Shown here: one piece after another, positions 17,901 to 25,273 of the stretch | Numbering within the stretch: position 1 is the first letter of the stretch | Layout of the letters: every line of letters begins with the position of its first letter | Assembly (NCBI GenBank): GCA_011525785.1 | Contig: WYBT01000041.1 | Coordinates: forward strand, 1 to 64,000 | Direction of reading: 5' to 3' | Length of the DNA stretch: 64,000 nt | Source: Planctomycetaceae bacterium | Lineage (GTDB): Bacteria > Planctomycetota > UBA1135 > GCA-002686595 | Position numbers and translations under genes: made by a program | Notes under the pieces: model-generated | Seen by the model: the letters and a program-made list of their open reading frames with translations, nothing else | Told to the model about the DNA's origin: nothing | Databases searched by the model: none

Positions 17901-18818
17901 TACTCGTTCTCGACCAACCCGATCGGTCCGAGCGGCTCGAGCACGCTGACCTGCACCACGACCACGGCGGCGACGCCGGGGACGTACACGGTGACGATCA
18001 GCGGCACGGGTGGATCGCTCACGCGCTCCACCAGCGTGCAGCTCACGATCAACGCGCCCTCGAGCGGCAACCCGGTCCGAACCTTCTCGGCCGCGCCGAA
18101 CCTCGCCGTGCCCGACAACAACACGACGGGCGTGACGAGCACGATCAACGTGGCGGACAGCCTGACGGTGTCGTCGATCTCGGTCTCGACCGTGATCCCG
18201 CACACCTACCAGGGCGACGTCGAGGTCGCGCTGATCGGGCCCGACAACACGACGGTCCTGCTGCACAACCGCACCGGCGGCGCCGCGGACAACGTGACGA
18301 CGACCTTCGCGATCGTGACCACGCCCGCGCAGGCGCTCTCCGCCTTCAACGGCAAGAACACGGCCGGCGCCTGGCGCCTGCGCGTGCGCGACCTGGCTGC
18401 GACGGACGTGGGCACGCTCAGCTCGTGGAAGATCACCTTCAACGGCGAGCGCAGCGCAACGGTGAACCTGGCCGTGCCCGACAACAACACCACCGGTGTG
18501 TCGAACACGTTCAACTACACGCAGACCGGCACGGTCTCGGCCGTGAAGGTGCGCGTCAACGTGACGCACCCCTACAAGGGCGACCTGGAAGTGGCGCTGA
18601 TCGGCCCCGACAACACGACCGTGCTGCTGCACAACCGCACCGGCGGCTCGGCGGACAACGTGAACACGGTGTTCCCCGACCTGACCGCCTCGGCGCAGTC
18701 GCTCGCCGCGTTCACCGGTAAGGCGATCAACGGCAACTGGCGTCTGCGCGTCCGCGACCTCGCGGCGAGCGACCTGGGCACGTTCGTGAGCTGGACGCTG
18801 AGCCTCGAAGCGCAGTAG
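14961..18818 (+). CDS. Large secreted subtilisin-like (S8) protease with tandem beta repeats and two P-domains
   Basis: Predicted 1285 aa. A perfect AGGAGG at 14951-14956 sets the ATG at 14961; the signal peptide ends at GALAQR. A long N-terminal region (about 30-330) may be a propeptide. The S8 triad is visible: Asp 359 (HDDGVD), His 403 (GHGN) and Ser 623 (GTSHSTP). A beta domain follows (about 690-820), then two near-identical repeats of about 100 aa (YSLSASPTSRTITAG and FTLSATPASSSVTAG, both with GFASNITLSATPAISGV). Two proprotein-convertase P-domains end the protein (NLAVPDNNTTGV twice, each with LIGPDNTTVLLHNRTGG and WRLRVRDLA). It probably degrades extracellular protein; the repeats and P-domains would serve binding or stability. 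Confidence 0.92.
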   Translation: MRFVRNWIVGSSLFLSLTAGALAQRALDVESSPPDLSPSVPASDPAPEALPDGFVASGIFHRLRLDAADPLIGELLATGAVRRFEDYGSFVTVEVATPRAGGLAALLARGAQLVDEQTWVGFNGYLLDGADARASQAVLDTIPEDLRAPRGDFEREERRMRLVQFDGPVKDEWFQTLAQTGAFVVTYAPHNTYVVIVDQASSAALDGLRAKPYVLTVGEYEPAFKLRRELRPPQLDYSAFQRVIVQVVADGREEAFVGELSARAVELHGAPHAVLNYVNVEVTLDGANIVDLARDSSVFAIEPVYEARLFDEAQGQIMAANMNAANTQPTGPGYLAWLQAQGFPGPNNPFAFSVDVHDDGVDRGSTTDVNTEFRVDGLAAGASRVAYNNNYTTDATADGRAGHGNINASIIGGYNTSTGSAFEDASGYQYGLGIAPWVRIGNSKVFANSGAGQFNQPTSTRMANAYNAGARISSNSWGYTSGNAYNADTQAHDARVRDAVTGTAGNQELSIIFAAGNSGSAAGTVNPPGTGKNVLTVGASENFRQTGTDGCGTGNTGANSAMDIIAFSGRGPTSDSRKKPEIMAPGTHVQGAASRATGYDGTGVCNQYWPLGQTLYCWSSGTSHSTPAVAGFAALIRQDYLNNALPAPSPAMLKAEIVSGATYMNGVGANDTLFSNNQGFGLTNMARTFDSAARLRVDQTQVLGATGATYTTSGSISSSALPFRVALVWTDAPGPTTGNAFVNDLDLEVTVNGTLYRGNVFSGANSISGGVADIRNNTECVFLPAGTSGSFSITVRGTNIAGDGVPGNADTTDQDFALLVYNGSASAPTPDYSLSASPTSRTITAGTSTTYTITSTPSNGFASNITLSATPAISGVTWSFSPNPISASGSSTLTATTTTGATPGTYNVTVTGTSGALTRTTSVQLTINAPATPNFTLSATPASSSVTAGGSAGFTVSSAASGGFASNITLSATPAISGVSYSFSTNPIGPSGSSTLTCTTTTAATPGTYTVTISGTGGSLTRSTSVQLTINAPSSGNPVRTFSAAPNLAVPDNNTTGVTSTINVADSLTVSSISVSTVIPHTYQGDVEVALIGPDNTTVLLHNRTGGAADNVTTTFAIVTTPAQALSAFNGKNTAGAWRLRVRDLAATDVGTLSSWKITFNGERSATVNLAVPDNNTTGVSNTFNYTQTGTVSAVKVRVNVTHPYKGDLEVALIGPDNTTVLLHNRTGGSADNVNTVFPDLTASAQSLAAFTGKAINGNWRLRVRDLAASDLGTFVSWTLSLEAQ

Positions 18819-18844
18819 TCGCGCTCGAGCGAGCACCTTTTCGG

Positions 18845-18878
18845 GGCGCGGCGCGGGACTTCGAGTCCGCGCCGCGCC
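18845..18878 (+). terminator. GC-rich hairpin after the subtilisin gene
   Basis: Arms 18845-18859 and 18865-18878 pair over about 14 bp with one bulged G around a 3-5 nt loop (ttcga). It starts 27 nt after the stop codon. There is no real T-tract, only cgtttc further on, so it is a stalling or 3'-protecting hairpin if not a true intrinsic terminator. Confidence 0.55.
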
Positions 18879-18976
18879 TCGCGCGTTTCGGGGCGCGCTC
18901 ATCGAGCGGGTCAGTCGCCGGCGGGCGGCCGCCGAGTTACACGCGCACGCGACGCAGCCGAACTACACTCGAAGCC

Positions 18977-19438
18977 ATGGCTTCTCGCGTGCTCACAAGC
19001 CTTGGTCGCGGTCTCCTTCTGCCTCTCGCGCTCGGGGCATGCTCGCCCGCGACGGAGTCCTCCGATCCGGCTCGCGCGGAGCCCAGCCTCGTGAGCGAAG
19101 CAGCTCTCGCTCGGCGGCGTGACCTGGATGAACAGGTGCTCCGCCGACTCGCGGAGGCCGGCTCGGACCTCACCAAGTCACACTCGATCGAGCACCACTT
19201 CGTGTGCACGGAGCGCTCGTCAGCCACCCCGGTCCTCTCGTTCGGCGCGTCGGCGGGCTACCAGCCTTCGCCCGTCACCGAGAACACCTTTGCAGGCCAA
19301 ACGTACTTCACGTTCGATTTGGTCCGCGTCTGCGTGCCGACGCTGGCTGAGATCACCGATCAGACCCGCTCGATGCTCGAGCTCGCGACAAGGTGCGGAG
19401 TGGAGTACGACGGCTGGGGCTGCGCAGTGGTGGACTAA
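18977..19438 (+). CDS. RraB-like lipoprotein
   Basis: Predicted 153 aa. The N-terminus is a signal peptide with lipobox ALGAC (Cys about residue 22). The mature part matches the RraB/DUF1260 pattern: LDEQVLRRLAEAGSDLTKSH, IEHHFVC, a central GYQPS, VCVPTLAEITDQ and the terminal GVEYDGWGCAVV. In E. coli RraB is a cytoplasmic inhibitor of RNase E. A lipid-anchored, exported copy cannot do that, so the fold has probably been reused for another binding job. The family match rests on the ordered motifs I can see and should be tested by profile search. It stands alone between the subtilisin and the E1-alpha gene. Confidence 0.75.
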   Translation: MASRVLTSLGRGLLLPLALGACSPATESSDPARAEPSLVSEAALARRRDLDEQVLRRLAEAGSDLTKSHSIEHHFVCTERSSATPVLSFGASAGYQPSPVTENTFAGQTYFTFDLVRVCVPTLAEITDQTRSMLELATRCGVEYDGWGCAVVD

Positions 19439-19517
19439 CTCTGCGGCCGCTCCCGGCGGCGGCGCGCGGCGCGATGCGAGGGCGGTGGATCGAGGCGGAC
19501 GACGCTCGACTCCGAGT

Positions 19518-20642
19518 ATGCTCAGCAGTTCCATGACCCCCGTCGCCAAAGTTCTCGAGCAGGACGGCGCGCTCGTCGGTGAGCTGCCCCAGCTGTCCAA
19601 AGACCAACTCCGCGCGCTCTTCCGGCACATGCTGCGCATCCGCTGCATGGACGATCGGATGCTCAAGCTGCAGCGCGCGGGCCGCATCGGGTTCGTGGGC
19701 ACGGCGACCGGGCTCGAGGCCGCGATCATCGGTTCGGCCTTCGCGCTTGAGGAGCGCGACTGGCTGTGGAGCGGCCTGCGCGAGGGCGGCGCGGCGCTGA
19801 TGCGCGGGCTGCCGCTGCGTGAGTACCTCGCGCAGATGTACTGCAACTCGAACGACACGGCCAAGGGCCGCCAGATGTGCAACCACTTCCAGCACAAGGG
19901 CAGCCGCTACCCCAGCTGGTCGAGCGTGATCGGCACGCAGATCCCGCACGGCGTCGGCGCGGCGCTCGCGGCCAAGCAGCGCGGCCTGGACGAGGTGCAC
20001 GCGATCTACTTCGGCGACGGCGCGACGAGCTCCAACGGCTTTCACTCCGGGCTCAACTTCGCCGGCGTGTGGAAGGCGCCGTGCGTGTTCGTGTGCATCG
20101 ACAACGGCTGGGCGATCAGCGTCTGTTCGCGCGAGCAGACCGCGGCGGCGAGCTACGCCGACAAGGCTGTCGCCTACGGCCTCCCGGGCGTCGACGTCGA
20201 CGGCAACGACGCGCTCGCGTGCTACCGCGAGACGCGCAAGGCCATCGAGCGCGCGCGCGCTGGCGGCGGCCCGACGCTGGTCGTGCTCAAGAGCTACCGC
20301 ATGATGGGGCACAGCTCGTCGGACGATCCGACCAAGTACCGCGACGCCGACGAAGTGGCGCAGTGGGCCGCGCGCGACCCGCTCGAGCGGCTCGAGCGTT
20401 ACCTCGTGGCGAACAAGGTGCTCACCGCCAAGGACCGCGCGCGCATCACGGACGAGCTCTACGAAGAGATCGACCGCGAGATCCACACGCAGGAAGCGGC
20501 CGCGCCGATGGCGCTCAAGACGCTGGTCGAGGACGTCTACGCCGACGTGCCGCGCCACCTGCGCGTGCAGTACAACAAGTTCGTCGCGGTCGCCGAGCGG
20601 CTCGGCCACGCCCAGAAGGGCGACGGCGCGTTCCCGCTGTGA
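19518..20642 (+). CDS. Thiamine-diphosphate-dependent 2-oxoacid dehydrogenase E1 component, alpha subunit
   Basis: Predicted 374 aa (359-375 is usual for E1-alpha). The TPP/Mg motif begins GDGATSSNGFHSGLNFAG (GDG at about 166) and ends at CIDN. MLRIRCMDDRMLKLQRAGRIGFV at the start and YRMMGHSSSDDPTKYRDADEV near residue 265-285 are family signatures, the latter resembling the branched-chain (BCKDH) and pyruvate E1-alpha phosphorylation-loop region. It should decarboxylate a 2-oxoacid and pass the acyl group to an E2 lipoyl protein. No E1-beta, E2 or E3 gene is adjacent, so its partners lie elsewhere. A second ATG 15 nt downstream is also possible. Branched-chain substrate is a guess. Confidence 0.9.
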   Translation: MLSSSMTPVAKVLEQDGALVGELPQLSKDQLRALFRHMLRIRCMDDRMLKLQRAGRIGFVGTATGLEAAIIGSAFALEERDWLWSGLREGGAALMRGLPLREYLAQMYCNSNDTAKGRQMCNHFQHKGSRYPSWSSVIGTQIPHGVGAALAAKQRGLDEVHAIYFGDGATSSNGFHSGLNFAGVWKAPCVFVCIDNGWAISVCSREQTAAASYADKAVAYGLPGVDVDGNDALACYRETRKAIERARAGGGPTLVVLKSYRMMGHSSSDDPTKYRDADEVAQWAARDPLERLERYLVANKVLTAKDRARITDELYEEIDREIHTQEAAAPMALKTLVEDVYADVPRHLRVQYNKFVAVAERLGHAQKGDGAFPL

Positions 20643-20717
20643 TCGTGTGAGCTCGCGCGGCGCGCCTCGCAGGCGCGGCGCAGCGAGCTGTGTCCCTTGC
20701 CAAGATTCGAGAGCGCC

Positions 20718-21698
20718 ATGAGCTTCCCCACGCCGTTCCTGCCCCTGTTGCTGTTTGCGCTCGCGCCGCAAGAGCCCGCGCCCGTATCCGCGCCCGCGCC
20801 GTCGATCCCGGTGCGCACCATCGCCGCGACGTCGTCGCCGGTGAAGCGCTTCGCGCTCGACGCGAAGCAAACGCACGTCGCGCTTCTACTTGAGAACCAC
20901 AACGTTTCGCTCGTCTCGCGCGCGAAGGATGAGCGCCTGTGGCTGTTGTCCGAGAAGCTCTTCCCGGCCTTCGACATCGACATCGCCGGCGAGTGCGTCT
21001 TCACCAGCCTCACGATGGCGGCCTACGCGGCCTTCAAGCTCGAGAACGGCGAATTCCTGCCGGCGACCGGCGCGCCGGACTTTCAAGCCACCACCGCATG
21101 CTCCGCGATCGACCCGCAGGGGCGCTGGGTGTGGTTCGGTTCGGAGCGCACTTCGGTTCAGCGTGTCACCCCCGGGGTGGTGGGCGCTTGGAGCGTTCGC
21201 CAGTTGGGACACGGCGGATCGACCGCGATGGCGCTCTCACCCGATGGCGATCTCCTCGCCGTCGCGGGCGCGGATCGCACGATCCGCTTCGTGAACTCGA
21301 AGTCCGCGCAGGTCGACGACAAGAAGGTGTTCGAGGCGCTCGACGCTCCGGCGCTCACGCTCGCCTTCGACCCCAAGTCGGCGCTGCTCGTCTCGACGGG
21401 CGAGGACAAGCTCCTGCGCATCTGGACGGTGGCCTCGGGCAAGACACGGGCGAAGCTCGCCGGCCACGAAGGCCTCGTGCGCGCGCTCGCCTTCGACCCC
21501 AAGTCGGCGCTGCTCGCCGCGGGCGACGAAAAGGGCGTCGTGAAGCTGTGGAACATGTCCAAGGGCGAAGTGCTGCGCGAGCTGACGTGCGAGGGCGGCG
21601 GCGCGGTGACCGACCTCGAGTTCGTCGACAAGGGCAAGGCGCTGCTGGGGGCCTGCGGCATCAACGGACTGTGCCTCTGGGATCTCTCCAAGCTGTAG
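20718..21698 (+). CDS. Secreted WD40 repeat protein
   Basis: Predicted 326 aa. The ATG at 20718 starts a short signal peptide (MSFPTPFLPLLLFALAPQ); an ATG 21 nt earlier would add a polar stretch. The rest is a WD40 propeller. Clear blades include TAMALSPDGDLLAVAGADRT, LTLAFDPKSALLVSTGEDKL with LRIWTVASG, and LVRALAFDPKSALLAAGDEK with VKLWNMSKG. Two blades share the phrase FDPKSALL, so they probably arose by recent duplication. It is likely a periplasmic protein-interaction platform. No enzyme domain is attached. Confidence 0.85.
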   Translation: MSFPTPFLPLLLFALAPQEPAPVSAPAPSIPVRTIAATSSPVKRFALDAKQTHVALLLENHNVSLVSRAKDERLWLLSEKLFPAFDIDIAGECVFTSLTMAAYAAFKLENGEFLPATGAPDFQATTACSAIDPQGRWVWFGSERTSVQRVTPGVVGAWSVRQLGHGGSTAMALSPDGDLLAVAGADRTIRFVNSKSAQVDDKKVFEALDAPALTLAFDPKSALLVSTGEDKLLRIWTVASGKTRAKLAGHEGLVRALAFDPKSALLAAGDEKGVVKLWNMSKGEVLRELTCEGGGAVTDLEFVDKGKALLGACGINGLCLWDLSKL

Positions 21699-21834
21699 TA
21701 CGCGTCCGCACGGCGGCCTGGCGGCGCGAAGGTTCTTCCACATCGCGGCCGCGAGCGAACGCGCCGGGCGGGCGCAAGCGCTTGCAAAGCGGCAAAGCAC
21801 TCCAGCGCCGCGCGCGTCGGTCGATGACCGTTGC

Positions 21835-22497
21835 ATGTTGGTCCGTCACTTCATGTCGTCCGCGGTGCTGGCTCTGAACGAGAAGCAGACTTGCCGCCAG
21901 GCGATGGACTTCATGCGCGAGAACTCGATCCGGCGCGCGCCGGTGCTGCGCGAGGGCGCGCTGGTCGGGATGGTCAGCGAGCGCGATCTGCTGCGCGTGC
22001 TGCCGGGCACGGTGATGCAGAAGGGCACCGACGCAGGCGCGGAGGCCGAGCGGCTCGCCGTGGCGCGCGTGATGGCGACCAAGGTGATCACGCTCGACCC
22101 CGAGGAGCACCTCGAGGACGCTTCGCGCAAGATGCTGACGCACAAGATCGGCGGGCTGCCGGTGGTCCAGCGCGGGGCGGTGGTCGGGATCCTGACCGAG
22201 TCCGACATCTTCCGCGCCATGGCGCGCGTGCTCGATTCGCGCGGCGTTCTGCGGATCAGCTTCGCGCGCACGCCGCGCGCGGACCTGCCGCCCGATCCGG
22301 TGCGCATGGCGCTCGAACTGGGGCTCGAGGTGCGCGGCTTCGTCACGCACGATCGCCCCGGCGGCGAGACGCTGGGCGTGATGCGCGTGGCGGGCAGTCA
22401 GGGCGATGCGCTGGTCGAGGCGCTGGGCGCAGCGGGCTTCGCGGTGCTCGAGTACATCGACGCGCGCGGCGGCGGATCGCACTCGCACGCAGCCTGA
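21835..22497 (+). CDS. CBS-domain pair protein (AcuB-like)
   Basis: Predicted 220 aa. Two CBS motifs are clear: MLVRHFMSSAVLALNEKQTC through GMVSERDLLRVL (about 1-55) and VMATKVITLDPEEHLEDASR through VGILTESDIFRAM (about 80-130). The C-terminal ~80 residues resemble an ACT-like regulatory fold (LGLEVRGFVTHDRPGGETLG, then DALVEALGAAGFAVLEY). CBS pairs bind adenosyl nucleotides, so it probably senses energy charge or S-adenosylmethionine and regulates a partner that the context does not reveal. The start matches the usual MLVR opening of AcuB-type proteins. Confidence 0.88.
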   Translation: MLVRHFMSSAVLALNEKQTCRQAMDFMRENSIRRAPVLREGALVGMVSERDLLRVLPGTVMQKGTDAGAEAERLAVARVMATKVITLDPEEHLEDASRKMLTHKIGGLPVVQRGAVVGILTESDIFRAMARVLDSRGVLRISFARTPRADLPPDPVRMALELGLEVRGFVTHDRPGGETLGVMRVAGSQGDALVEALGAAGFAVLEYIDARGGGSHSHAA

Positions 22498-22566
22498 TCT
22501 GCGCGGCGGCGCGAAACCGGCCCGCGCGGCGTTGCTAGAGAGCGCGCCTTCCTCCCGGGAGGCGCA

Positions 22567-25146
22567 ATGCGCTCGCGTCGACCGCTCTTCGTCGCTCTCG
22601 GTGTCCTCGCCGCGCTGGTGGTCTGGCTCGTGGCCGGGTCCGGCCGCGCTGGAGACGTGGGACAGATCCGCGGCGTGGGCGCTCACTCCGCGCTCGACGC
22701 GTCGCCCGCCGCGTCGCCAGAACGTGCGGAGCGCGAGGACTTGGCCTCGGGCGCAGTCGCCCGCCGCGACGCCGTGGCCGCGGCCAGCGCGCCGTCGGAT
22801 GTTCCCTCGCCTCCAGACGCGAGCACAGTCCCGCGCGGAGTCGAGCTGATCGCGATCGACGCCTCCACCGGCGAGCGCGTGCCGCAGGCGCAATTCCTGT
22901 GGTGGCCGCAGCGCCGCGCGCATCTGGGTTGGACGAGCGACGGGCTCGAGTCGCTGCTGTTCGAAGGGCGGCTCGACGAAGCGTTGGCCGCTCGCGCCGC
23001 GGCGCTGAGTCCCGACGAGCAGGGGCGCACGTTCACGCCAGCGCCCGACGCCACCGGCTACGCCGTTGCGAGCAGCGCAAGTCTGTGGGGCCATGCCTTC
23101 GTCGATCCGAACAACCCCGCTCCGGCGCGTGTGCTGCTCTTCCCCGACGACGAGGTGCGCGTGCGCGTTGTCGATCGCCACGGCGCGCCCGCGGCCGGGG
23201 CGCGCGTCGCGTTGCGCAGCTATCTCGACCGCGGCCGCTACTACGACCTCGTGCGCGCCTACGCCGACGAAGACGGCATCGCGCGGCTCCGACACATCCT
23301 CGCGCTCGCGGGTGACAGCATCGACCCGAGCGAGCGACACACCATCGCGCTGGCCGAGCCGCTTCGCACGCCCGTGCTTGTCGATGTCGCTCTGGACGCG
23401 CTGCCGACGTCCACGGTCGAGCTGGCCATGCCGGCGACTGGAGTCGTCGAGGTCGAGGTCCGAGGCGTCGAAGAAGTCGCGCGGCGCCAGGATGTCTGGG
23501 TCAATCTCTCGCGCGTCGCTGAGGATGGAAGGCCGGCCACGCGCTATCCCGAGCCGCGGCCATTGCTCGACGGTGCGGCGCGTTTTCCAGCTGTCGAGTT
23601 GGGGGGCGACGTGCTGGCGTTCATCTCCTGGTCAGACTCGAGTACGCGCGTCGAGGAAGTGCGCGGACCTGCGCCGACTCGCGCAGGCGAAGTCGTTCGA
23701 CTCGTGCTGCGTTCCGAGCGCAACTCGCGCGTCCTTCGCGGCCGCTTGGTCGATGCGAACGGGCCGCTGATCGAGCGCGAGTTCGAACTCGAAGTCGGCG
23801 AAGGCCCTTACGCCGCGTTTCGCCGTCCAGGTCTGCGCACCGACGCCGAGGGCCGCTTCGACTGCGAGCTGGGCCTCGTCGCCGAACCGCAGTCGCGCAT
23901 CGCGTTCCACCTGCTCGAAGGCGCTCAGGCCGTCGCGAGCGCGCACGTTCCGCTCTCCGCGGCGCCGATCGGCGTCGCCACGGACCTGGGCGATGTGCAG
24001 CTCGCGGCGCTCGAGGAGTTTCTCGCCGGTGTCGTGCTCGACAGCGACGATACGCCCGTCGCTGGCGCGTGGGTGGAGAGTTTCAAGCTGGCGCCTACTC
24101 GTCCGGGCGCCGATCGGACGTACTGGATGCCCTCGAGCGGTCGAGCGAGATGCGATGCGCAGGGCCGCTTCCGCTTCGTCGGCGAAGCGCCGCAAGAGCG
24201 CATGGCGCTGCGCGCGGGTCGCCGCGAGCGGATCGGCGCGCCGCAACGGGTCGAATGCGGCCGGCGCGACGTGGTGCTGCGCCTGGACGACACGGGCTCG
24301 ATCGCTGGCCGCGTGCTGGTCCCGTCCGTCGCGCTGGCGCGCCTCGTGTCGGTCGAGGCGCGCGCGACAACGCTCGACGGCGGCGTCGTCGACTTGCGCG
24401 ACAGGCGCAGCGTTCAGCTCGAGCACGACGGCAGTTTCGAGCTGCGCGGCCTATGCGCAGGGAGCTACGAACTCGCGTTTGAATTCGAGGGCCTGGACGA
24501 GCCGCTCGCCGAGTTGCACGACGTGCTCGTGCGCGTCGGAAGCGAATCGATCGACCCGCGCCTCGCTCCGCTCGATCTGCGCGCGGCGTTCGACTTCGTG
24601 AGCTTCGACGTGCGCGGGTCGGACGGCCATCCCGTCAGGTGGGGGACGCTCGCGTGGCTCGCCCGCGACGGCGAGGTGCACGAGGCAGGGTTCTACAACG
24701 GCCATCTGCTCGCGCAGCGCAGTTGGAGCGCCGAAACGGCCTGGATCCTCGTGGAGGAGCACCTGCTCGAGCCCATCGACCTCACCCGCAGTGGAGGCGT
24801 CGTGACGCTGCGCCGCGCGCCGCTCGTGCGCCTGCGCATGCCGCCCGATGCGCCGCAGCTCGGCGAAGCGCTGGAGGCGTGGGCGGTGCTGCGCTTCGAG
24901 CGCGAGGGCTGGCTCAGCGAGTGGATCGACGACGCGCTGGAGTTCTCCGCGGGCGTCGCCGAGGGCTTCCCGCTGCACCACGGCGCCGTGCGCGTCGAGC
25001 TGTGGATCGACGGCGAGCGCGCGCTCGAGTGCTCCAAGCGCATCGCGATCGCTCCCGCGCTCACCGCAGACGCTCCAGCGCAGGAATTCGAACTGGAGCT
25101 GTCGTTCGACGAACTCCGGCGCGCTATCGAGGCGGCGCGGGATTGA
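22567..25146 (+). CDS. Membrane-anchored carboxypeptidase-regulatory-like protein, long paralog A
   Basis: Predicted 859 aa, with GGGAGG at 22557-22562 just ahead of the ATG. Residues about 6-25 (LFVALGVLAALVVWLVAG) form the N-terminal anchor, then an Ala/Ser-rich linker and many beta-sandwich units with the carboxypeptidase-regulatory pattern (VRVVDRHGAPAAGARVALRS, EFLAGVVLDSDDTPVAGAWV, DTGSIAGRVLVPSVAL, DGSFELRGLCAGSYEL). Residues about 95-190 contain FLWWPQRR and LDEALAARAAALSPDEQGRT, closely matched in the next gene (MDAALSARAQRIAADEQGRF). The pair at 22567 and 25274 is therefore a tandem duplication. It is probably periplasmic or surface-facing with a binding or scaffold role; no catalytic site is seen. 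Confidence 0.83.
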   Translation: MRSRRPLFVALGVLAALVVWLVAGSGRAGDVGQIRGVGAHSALDASPAASPERAEREDLASGAVARRDAVAAASAPSDVPSPPDASTVPRGVELIAIDASTGERVPQAQFLWWPQRRAHLGWTSDGLESLLFEGRLDEALAARAAALSPDEQGRTFTPAPDATGYAVASSASLWGHAFVDPNNPAPARVLLFPDDEVRVRVVDRHGAPAAGARVALRSYLDRGRYYDLVRAYADEDGIARLRHILALAGDSIDPSERHTIALAEPLRTPVLVDVALDALPTSTVELAMPATGVVEVEVRGVEEVARRQDVWVNLSRVAEDGRPATRYPEPRPLLDGAARFPAVELGGDVLAFISWSDSSTRVEEVRGPAPTRAGEVVRLVLRSERNSRVLRGRLVDANGPLIEREFELEVGEGPYAAFRRPGLRTDAEGRFDCELGLVAEPQSRIAFHLLEGAQAVASAHVPLSAAPIGVATDLGDVQLAALEEFLAGVVLDSDDTPVAGAWVESFKLAPTRPGADRTYWMPSSGRARCDAQGRFRFVGEAPQERMALRAGRRERIGAPQRVECGRRDVVLRLDDTGSIAGRVLVPSVALARLVSVEARATTLDGGVVDLRDRRSVQLEHDGSFELRGLCAGSYELAFEFEGLDEPLAELHDVLVRVGSESIDPRLAPLDLRAAFDFVSFDVRGSDGHPVRWGTLAWLARDGEVHEAGFYNGHLLAQRSWSAETAWILVEEHLLEPIDLTRSGGVVTLRRAPLVRLRMPPDAPQLGEALEAWAVLRFEREGWLSEWIDDALEFSAGVAEGFPLHHGAVRVELWIDGERALECSKRIAIAPALTADAPAQEFELELSFDELRRAIEAARD

Positions 25147-25273
25147 CCCGACGCTTCGTGCGAGCAGAACTTCACCCGTTGCCCGAGCAAGCGCGAGCTT
25201 TGCGCCACTTCCCGCGTGGGCTTCGCGCTCGCTTGCCGTTCTCTCCCGCGTCCCGTACGCGACTCGCTGATCC

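Noticed and set aside
14922..18902. Open frame of 1326 codons opposite the subtilisin gene
   Set aside because: Low-complexity Arg/Val/Ala-rich translation with no domain; the plus-strand gene has a perfect ribosome site and a complete S8 triad.
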